Under the pieces are notes generated by a model that made no database searches, was not told the origin of the DNA, and worked only from the letters and a program-made list of their open reading frames with translations. This document shows positions 4,604-9,628 of a DNA stretch of 9,628 bases, piece by piece. How positions within the stretch are numbered: position 1 is the first letter of the stretch; every line of letters begins with the position of its first letter. The translations under genes were made by a program, and so were the position numbers. Origin of the DNA: Candidatus Omnitrophota bacterium (lineage in GTDB: Bacteria; Omnitrophota; Gorgyraeia; Aquiviventales; Aquiviventaceae); contig JAGVGS010000133.1 in NCBI GenBank assembly GCA_020057015.1, positions 1 to 9,628 of the forward strand, read 5' to 3'.

Positions 4604-6827
4604 CGTAGATGCCCCGCATGGCGCGGCCATCGACCGTCGAGGGATCGGCGGGTTTGCCGACCATGTCCAGGATCGTCGGCAGCACGTCAATGATCCGCTG
4701 CGGGTGCGGCCAGATGCCGCGACGGATGTTGGGCCCGTGGAGGGCCAGCGCCATGCGCATCGACCCGGCCAGCGGGTAGCCGTGGTCGGTCCCCTCGCCA
4801 TCGTCCGATCGAAAGCTCCAACCTTCGGCCGCGGTCACCAGCACATCCGGATCGCGCAACGTCCTTAAGTCCTGCAACCCCTCGCGCCAAGCAAAAAACT
4901 TCGTCATCGCGACCACCGCATCCGGGTAGCGCGTGCGGCGCGTGGCTTCCAGCCATTCATCGGCTGTGCGCGGCTGCGCGAGCCATGCGCGGCCGCCGGT
5001 GGCTGCCAGAAAAGACGGCTCCTGAAGATACCCCAGGGGATCTGCCGCCGGCAATGGCAGGTCGTACTGCAGCGTCCCGTCCTCAGCCTGACGAATGCCT
5101 TGCATGGGCTCATAGCGGTACCGCTCGAGACCATCGCTGCCTGGCTCGCGATGCAACAGGGCTTGATCCGTTTCATCGCGGTAGACCAGCGTGCGCTGCT
5201 CATCGAGCTTCACGAGGATGAGGTCCACCGGCCGGGGATCGCCGGGCTGCCACTCCGGGGGTCGAAAACTCGTCAGCGAGGTCAGCAAGTTCACTTGCTG
5301 CCCCGGACGCACGTCATAGGCCATCAGTTCGTGCAAACGATTGCGCTGCCAGGGCCCCTTGAAATACGACTGGTACGGCAAGAAGAGCTTCGCTTGCCCC
5401 GCGCCCTGGTTGTCAAAGAACACAAACCGATCCTCCGCGATGCCGGCATGCCGCCACTCCTGGCCCACCACCCGGACGTTGCAGCCCAACTGCCCATGCG
5501 CCCAGTCGCGCGGCAGGTTGCAGCGACGGTTGACACGCGTCTCGCCGCCTAAGTGCCCGTGGTCCGACACGAGCACCAGATACGTCGACGCGCGCCAACG
5601 GACTTCCTCCAGCCGGGCCAGTATCTGGCCCAGGGACTCATCGGCCAGGGCTAAGTCGCGGCGGGCGGCCCCGAATTGCCCACGGCCGCTGTGGTGGCAC
5701 GTCTTGTCGAGCATGGGCAGCCACACCGCCATGACGCGCAAGTCCGGGTTGCCGATGAGCGCGCGAATCGTGTAGCGGGCATTCACAGTGTCGAGGTGCT
5801 GGGGCAGCCGCGCAGGGAGCCCAAACGGGCTGAGCGTATTGATCGCCCAATGAAGCCAAAGCGTCGGAGGATTGAGCGGGGCGATCGGCAGCGTGGTGAA
5901 GCCAAAGCGCGCCCCCAACCGGCTGGCCAGCGTGGGAATGCCGCGCTTGATGAGAAAACTGTGCGTGTTTTCGGGCGCGTACTTATCCAGCAAATTGAAA
6001 ACGCGGGTCGGGGGTTGGGGGATAAAGCCATCCGGCAGCCATTGGCTCAGCTGCCCCCGCGCCTTCAGGGTGGAGCGCTCAAACTGGTTTTGCGACTTGA
6101 TGCCCGTCGCGTCGGGAAAGCGCCCGGTGAACAAGGCGCCGTTGGCGATCAACGTGTTCGAAGGAAAGACCGTGAAGGCCTCAGGCACCTGCAGGCCGCC
6201 GTCGAGAAACACGCGCTGGAAATTCGGCAAATAGCCGGCCGCGGCCATCTCGCGCACCACATCCATGCGCAACCCGTCCACATAGAGCAGCAGCACGCGC
6301 GCCTTGGGCACGGGCGCGCCGCTCGTGCCGGGCGTGACGAGCGGCCAATCCACCGCTGCGGCCGTCTCGGCGGTGTCGAGCACGGTGACCTCGAACTGGC
6401 CTTCGTTGCCCGGCAGGTAGTCATCATTGAGGCCCAGCCAGAGCCGGCCGCTGCGCGGGGCGAGGCCATCGAAGGCGCGGCCGATGACAAACGGCGCTCC
6501 ATCTTCCCCGATGCGGCCGATCAGGCAGAACGCCGGAGCCGGTCCCTCGGCCATCGTGGGTAGCGCGAACAACCCCCGGGGCTTGTAGTACTTGGGCCAG
6601 ACATACGTGCCTTCCGGGCCCAGCCAGCGCCGCCCGACTAGCCGCGCCTGGCCCGCCGCCCGCAGGTGGAGTGCCTGCCCTTGCGGCACCTGGATGCCGG
6701 AATCCACCCAGAGCCGCTGCGCCGGCACGATAATAGTGCGCTCCGCCGCACTCAGCGGCCCGTGCCACAGGGCCAGGGTGGCCGCGGCCCCGACGAGCTG
6801 GCGGGCGCAGAAGTGCTGACGCGTCAT
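4590..6827 (-). CDS. Exported alkaline-phosphatase-superfamily phosphodiesterase with N-terminal LecA-like domain
   Basis: The 745-residue product starts with a signal peptide (cleavage near LSA/AER, residues 27-28). Residues about 32-150 resemble the PA-IL/LecA lectin fold: SGIQVPQGQALHLRAAG, LGPEG, CLIGRIGEDGAPFVIG and LWLGLNDDYLPGNEGQFEV. The calcium-site region keeps N134, D135 and N141 but has a shorter loop than LecA. From about residue 176 it is an alkaline phosphatase / nucleotide pyrophosphatase-phosphodiesterase core. The metal or catalytic residues visible are D184 (LLLYVDGLRMD), T225 (FPSNT, the expected nucleophile) in front of LFTGRFPDATGI, D374 and H378 or H379 (LPMLDKTCHHSG), D422 and H423 (VSDHGH), and H682 (GTDHGYP). 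It probably hydrolyses a phosphate ester or diester outside the cytoplasm, with the lectin-like domain targeting it to sugar. The substrate is unknown. It heads the minus-strand operon, only 8 nt after a perfect TATAAT. Confidence 0.85.
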   Translation of the reverse strand: MTRQHFCARQLVGAAATLALWHGPLSAAERTIIVPAQRLWVDSGIQVPQGQALHLRAAGQARLVGRRWLGPEGTYVWPKYYKPRGLFALPTMAEGPAPAFCLIGRIGEDGAPFVIGRAFDGLAPRSGRLWLGLNDDYLPGNEGQFEVTVLDTAETAAAVDWPLVTPGTSGAPVPKARVLLLYVDGLRMDVVREMAAAGYLPNFQRVFLDGGLQVPEAFTVFPSNTLIANGALFTGRFPDATGIKSQNQFERSTLKARGQLSQWLPDGFIPQPPTRVFNLLDKYAPENTHSFLIKRGIPTLASRLGARFGFTTLPIAPLNPPTLWLHWAINTLSPFGLPARLPQHLDTVNARYTIRALIGNPDLRVMAVWLPMLDKTCHHSGRGQFGAARRDLALADESLGQILARLEEVRWRASTYLVLVSDHGHLGGETRVNRRCNLPRDWAHGQLGCNVRVVGQEWRHAGIAEDRFVFFDNQGAGQAKLFLPYQSYFKGPWQRNRLHELMAYDVRPGQQVNLLTSLTSFRPPEWQPGDPRPVDLILVKLDEQRTLVYRDETDQALLHREPGSDGLERYRYEPMQGIRQAEDGTLQYDLPLPAADPLGYLQEPSFLAATGGRAWLAQPRTADEWLEATRRTRYPDAVVAMTKFFAWREGLQDLRTLRDPDVLVTAAEGWSFRSDDGEGTDHGYPLAGSMRMALALHGPNIRRGIWPHPQRIIDVLPTILDMVGKPADPSTVDGRAMRGIYDDPS

Positions 6828-6834
6828 GGCAGGG

Positions 6835-6841
6835 TATTATA
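6835..6841. promoter_or_regulatory. Bidirectional -10 element between divergent operons
   Basis: TATTATA reads TATTAT on the plus strand (6835-6840) and a perfect TATAAT on the minus strand (6841-6836). The core gtattatac is a near-palindrome. Minus-strand transcription would start at or within a base or two of the hydrolase ATG (6827). Plus-strand transcription would start about 7 nt before the helicase ATG (6854). Neither gene has a Shine-Dalgarno, which agrees with leaderless mRNAs. No good -35 hexamer is visible at 16-18 bp on either side. Confidence 0.5.
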
Positions 6842-6853
6842 CAATGAACCTCA

Positions 6854-8815
6854 ATGATGCCCGGCAACGCGTTTCATCCCTTTCCCTACGACGCCTTTCA
6901 GCAGCGCGCGATCGAGGTCATCGACAGCGACACGTCCCTGTTCGTGGCCGCCCCTACCGGTTCCGGCAAGACGGTGCTGGCCGATTACGTGATCGAGACG
7001 AGCTTCGCGCGCCGGCGCAAAGTCATCTACACCGCGCCCATCAAGGCCATCAGCAACCAGAAATTCCGCGATTTCACCGCCCGGCATGGCGAGCAGGTGG
7101 GCATCCTGACCGGCGATGTCACCATCAACCCCCACGCGCCGCTACTCATCATGACCACCGAAATCTACCGCAACACGCTGCTGGAGGACCCCGAGCGCCT
7201 CGCGGCCTACGCCTGGATCATTTTCGATGAGATCCATTTTCTCGATGATGTGGAGCGCGGCACGGTGTGGGAAGAGGCGATCATGTTCACCCCGCCGCAC
7301 ATCAACCTGCTGGCCTTGAGCGCGACGATCCCCAACGTCGAGCAAATTGCCGAGTGGATCCGCCAGGTGCACCAGCGCCCCGTCGAGGTGATCGTGGAGA
7401 CCCACCGCACGGTGCCGCTCTCGCTACGGTATCAGTGCCAGAACCGCCTCTTCAAGCAGCTGCCGGACCTTAAGATGCAGGGCTATCACAATCTCGATGA
7501 CTGGCGCCACGTGCACCATCGCCGCTACGGCCACCGCTACCAATTGCACAACAACCGGCTCGATACGCTCGTGCAGGAGCTGCGCCACCAGGACCATTTG
7601 CCCGGCATCCTCTTTACCTTCGGCCGCCGGCGCACCGAAGAACTGGCCTGGGAGCTCTCCGGCATCCCGCTGTTGGAGCCTGAAGAGCAGCGGCGGCTGC
7701 GCGCCTTGTTTGACGACCTCTGCGACAAATTCCAGCTCACGCAGGACCGCACCGCCGAGGCGCTGGGCCGATTGATCGATCGGGGGGTCGGCTATCACCA
7801 TGCCGGCATGCTGCCCACCATGAAAGAGGTCATCGAGCGCTGCTTTACCAGCCGGCTGATGAAGCTCATCGTCACCACGGAAACCTTTGCGCTGGGGGTC
7901 AACATGCCGGCGCGCAGCGTCATCCTGGATAGCCTGCAAAAGCGCAGCGACGACGGTTTTCAGACGCTGCGCCGGCGCGAGTTTCTGCAGATGGCTGGGC
8001 GGGCGGGCCGGCGCGGGATGGACAAAGAAGGCTTCGTCTACTTGCGGGTGAACCCCACGCACATCAGTTTCACCGAGCTGACGCGCCTGCTCAACGCCAA
8101 ACCTGAACCGGTGCACAGCCGCTTCAACTCCACCTATGCCACCCTGCTCAACCTCTACCGGCGGCATGGTCGCGCGCTGCTGGATCTCTTCCCGCGCACC
8201 CTCTACTACCACCAGACCACCGGAGCCCGGCGGCAAATGGGGCTGCAGCTCATGGAGCGCAAGCTGGACCTCTTGGGCAGCCTCGGGTACCTGACGCCGA
8301 AAGGCCTGACGCGCAAGGGCGACTTCGGCGCGTGGGTGTACGGGTATGAGTTGTTACTCACCGAGCTGCATGAGCATGGCCACCTCAGCCAGCTGGACCC
8401 CGTGCGGCTGGCCGTGCTCATGACGGCGATCGTGTATGAGCCCAAGCCGCGCATGCTGGCACCTAAGCTCCAGCACCGCAGCAAGGAGATGAGCGAGCTG
8501 TGCAAGGAGCCGCTGCTGCGCATCCATAAGGAAGAGCGGCGCTGCCAGATCACGCCGCTGACCAAGGCCCCGGCGTTTCATTTGACCCAGGCGCTGGAGG
8601 CCTGGATGACGCAAGCGCCCTTTGAGAAGGTCTCCGCGCTGTGCGAGGTCGATGAGGGGGAAATCGTGCGCTACTTTCGCATGGCCGTGCAGCTACTGCG
8701 CCAATTGGCCGAGAGCCCGGTGAGCGAAACGACCCTGCGCGACAACGCCCGGGCCACGCTGCACCGCATCAACCGCGGCGTCGTGGATGCCGAAGCTCAG
8801 TTGCGCCTCGGATGA
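6854..8815 (+). CDS. Ski2/Mtr4-like superfamily 2 RNA helicase
   Basis: The 653-residue product carries the full SF2 motif set. The Q-like N-terminus is FHPFPYDAFQQRAIEVI. Walker A is APTGSGKT (33-40), motif Ia is YTAPIKAISNQK (59-70), the TTEIYRN block is at 101-107, Walker B is the DExH box DEIH (125-128), motif III is SAT (156-158), motif V is TTETFALGVNMPA (341-353) and motif VI is QMAGRAGRRGMD (379-390). The C-terminal part (about 490-650) matches the helical DSHCT-type end of Ski2/Mtr4 helicases. It lacks the long arch insertion of Mtr4. Relatives include cyanobacterial, plastid and actinobacterial enzymes (ISE2, HelY), generally tied to RNA processing or decay. Two start codons lie in tandem (6854 and 6857); the first is used here. 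The gene shares an ATGA with the peptidase gene downstream. The specific RNA target is unknown. Confidence 0.92.
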   Translation: MMPGNAFHPFPYDAFQQRAIEVIDSDTSLFVAAPTGSGKTVLADYVIETSFARRRKVIYTAPIKAISNQKFRDFTARHGEQVGILTGDVTINPHAPLLIMTTEIYRNTLLEDPERLAAYAWIIFDEIHFLDDVERGTVWEEAIMFTPPHINLLALSATIPNVEQIAEWIRQVHQRPVEVIVETHRTVPLSLRYQCQNRLFKQLPDLKMQGYHNLDDWRHVHHRRYGHRYQLHNNRLDTLVQELRHQDHLPGILFTFGRRRTEELAWELSGIPLLEPEEQRRLRALFDDLCDKFQLTQDRTAEALGRLIDRGVGYHHAGMLPTMKEVIERCFTSRLMKLIVTTETFALGVNMPARSVILDSLQKRSDDGFQTLRRREFLQMAGRAGRRGMDKEGFVYLRVNPTHISFTELTRLLNAKPEPVHSRFNSTYATLLNLYRRHGRALLDLFPRTLYYHQTTGARRQMGLQLMERKLDLLGSLGYLTPKGLTRKGDFGAWVYGYELLLTELHEHGHLSQLDPVRLAVLMTAIVYEPKPRMLAPKLQHRSKEMSELCKEPLLRIHKEERRCQITPLTKAPAFHLTQALEAWMTQAPFEKVSALCEVDEGEIVRYFRMAVQLLRQLAESPVSETTLRDNARATLHRINRGVVDAEAQLRLG

Positions 8816-9628
8816 GCCGCGCGGCCGGACAGTTTTGCTCCGCGTCACCCGGCCAAACGGCGGCGGGCTGGCTCATCGCCCTCGGTTTACTGGCCGGGTG
8901 CGCGACGCCGCAGTACAGCGTGCGCCAAACGCCGGTGCCCGAAGAGTCGGCCGGGGCTTTGGAAATCGAGCGCGGCATCAGCGCGGTGCAAGCGGAGGAG
9001 TTTGACCAGCAGGGGGCCCGGCTCATCAACGCGCAGGAGCGTGTGGGCGGCTTTGAGGTGCCAGCGCTCATCAACCGGCTCAGCCGAGTCTCGGAGCGGC
9101 CCCACCTCTCGTATCGCGCCTACCTCTATCAAGACCAGGAGCCCAACGCGGCCGCCCTAGCCGATGGGCGAGTGTATCTCTCCACCGGGATGATCGCCTA
9201 CCTCCAGGGACGCGGCAGCCGCGGCGATGAGCTGGCCTTCATCCTGGGCCATGAGTTGGCGCACACCGTGGCCCAGCATCTGGTCAAGCGCTACCGCGCG
9301 CTGCAGCAGCAGCAACTGATCATGGCACTGGTCGCGGCCGGCGCTTCAGCGGTCACACGCAATGCCGGGGCAGGCGTGCAGCGAGCGGGAGAGTTGACCG
9401 TCAATGCGGCCTCCATCCTGCAGGACGTACAGAACAGCGGCTACAGCCAGGAGCAGGAGTTAGAAGCAGACCAGCTCGGCATTCGGTACGTGCAGCGAGC
9501 GGGCTATGACCCGAAGGCGGCGTTGGTCTTGCTGGATGATTTCGCGCGCTTTGACAGCCCCTCGCCCATCCTGCGCACGCACCCGTATATCACGCTGCGC
9601 CGCGCGTACCTGCAGCAGTACCTGGAGG
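8812..9628 (+). CDS. M48-family zinc metallopeptidase lipoprotein (partial, runs off right edge)
   Basis: The 272 visible residues include a lipoprotein signal with lipobox LLAGC (acylated C30). The peptidase core has NAAALADGRVYLSTGM (112-127), the zinc motif HELAH (H147, E148, H151) and the downstream ELEAD, with likely third ligand E216 and D220. A hydrophobic alanine-rich stretch (about 168-182) separates them. THPYITLRRAYL (256-267) fits the conserved HP-R region after the core in M48 proteins of the BepA/LoiP type, which degrade or help assemble outer-membrane proteins. The mature protein should face the periplasm on the outer membrane. The ATG at 8812 overlaps the helicase stop as ATGA. 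The stop codon and any C-terminal TPR repeats, as in BepA, lie beyond the window. Confidence 0.9.
   Translation, partial: MSRAAGQFCSASPGQTAAGWLIALGLLAGCATPQYSVRQTPVPEESAGALEIERGISAVQAEEFDQQGARLINAQERVGGFEVPALINRLSRVSERPHLSYRAYLYQDQEPNAAALADGRVYLSTGMIAYLQGRGSRGDELAFILGHELAHTVAQHLVKRYRALQQQQLIMALVAAGASAVTRNAGAGVQRAGELTVNAASILQDVQNSGYSQEQELEADQLGIRYVQRAGYDPKAALVLLDDFARFDSPSPILRTHPYITLRRAYLQQYLE

Noticed and set aside
5676..6563. Plus-strand open frame of 295 codons opposite the hydrolase
   Set aside because: Arginine- and histidine-rich antisense frame with no recognisable domain. The opposite strand has intact catalytic motifs.
7424..8236. Minus-strand open frame of 270 codons opposite the helicase
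   Set aside because: It mirrors helicase codons and has no domain of its own. Helicase motifs V and VI run through this stretch on the plus strand.
1..9628. CRISPR array, tRNA, rRNA or insertion sequence with transposase
   Set aside because: No regularly spaced repeats, no cloverleaf or rRNA-like stretch, and no transposase motif was seen on either strand.

Overview
The window is GC-rich bacterial DNA with tightly packed genes. It suggests an uncultured Gram-negative bacterium: there is a lipobox lipoprotein peptidase, several proteins with export signals, and a Ski2-like helicase of a kind found only patchily in bacteria. Phylum cannot be fixed from this sequence. A deep-branching group such as Omnitrophota is a low-confidence guess.

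Layout, read along the minus strand from right to left. (a) 6827-1787 is a compact run of four genes: an exported alkaline-phosphatase-superfamily hydrolase with an N-terminal LecA-like domain, an exported protein of unknown function, a FIST sensory protein, and a TlpA/ResA-like thiol-disulfide protein. Junctions overlap by 14 and 4 bases, or are 31 bases apart. (b) 1786-1371 is a non-coding control region. It holds a long imperfect inverted repeat (1640-1764), a candidate promoter with a duplicated -35 hexamer (about 1570-1609), a well-conserved cyclic-di-GMP-I (GEMM-I) riboswitch aptamer (1452-1545), a small GC hairpin (1432-1450), an 11-bp intrinsic terminator (1393-1424) and a hairpin over the next start codon (1369-1384). 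(c) 1370-1 is a riboswitch-led operon: a 70-residue excisionase-type HTH protein, a very short ATP synthase epsilon subunit, a b subunit carrying a C-terminal delta domain, and the start of the alpha subunit, which runs off the left edge.

On the plus strand, starting 27 bases from the hydrolase gene, are a Ski2/Mtr4-like RNA helicase (6854-8815) and an M48 metallopeptidase lipoprotein (8812 to the right edge), joined by an ATGA overlap. The 26-base divergent gap contains a near-palindromic -10 element readable in both directions. It would give leaderless or almost leaderless mRNAs both ways.

The most interesting reading is that a c-di-GMP riboswitch with a terminator controls an unusual, reduced F-type ATPase operon, joining second-messenger signalling to a rotary ATPase. 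The aptamer and terminator are read directly from sequence. The regulatory outcome (on or off), the ion used by the ATPase and the role of the HTH protein are inference.
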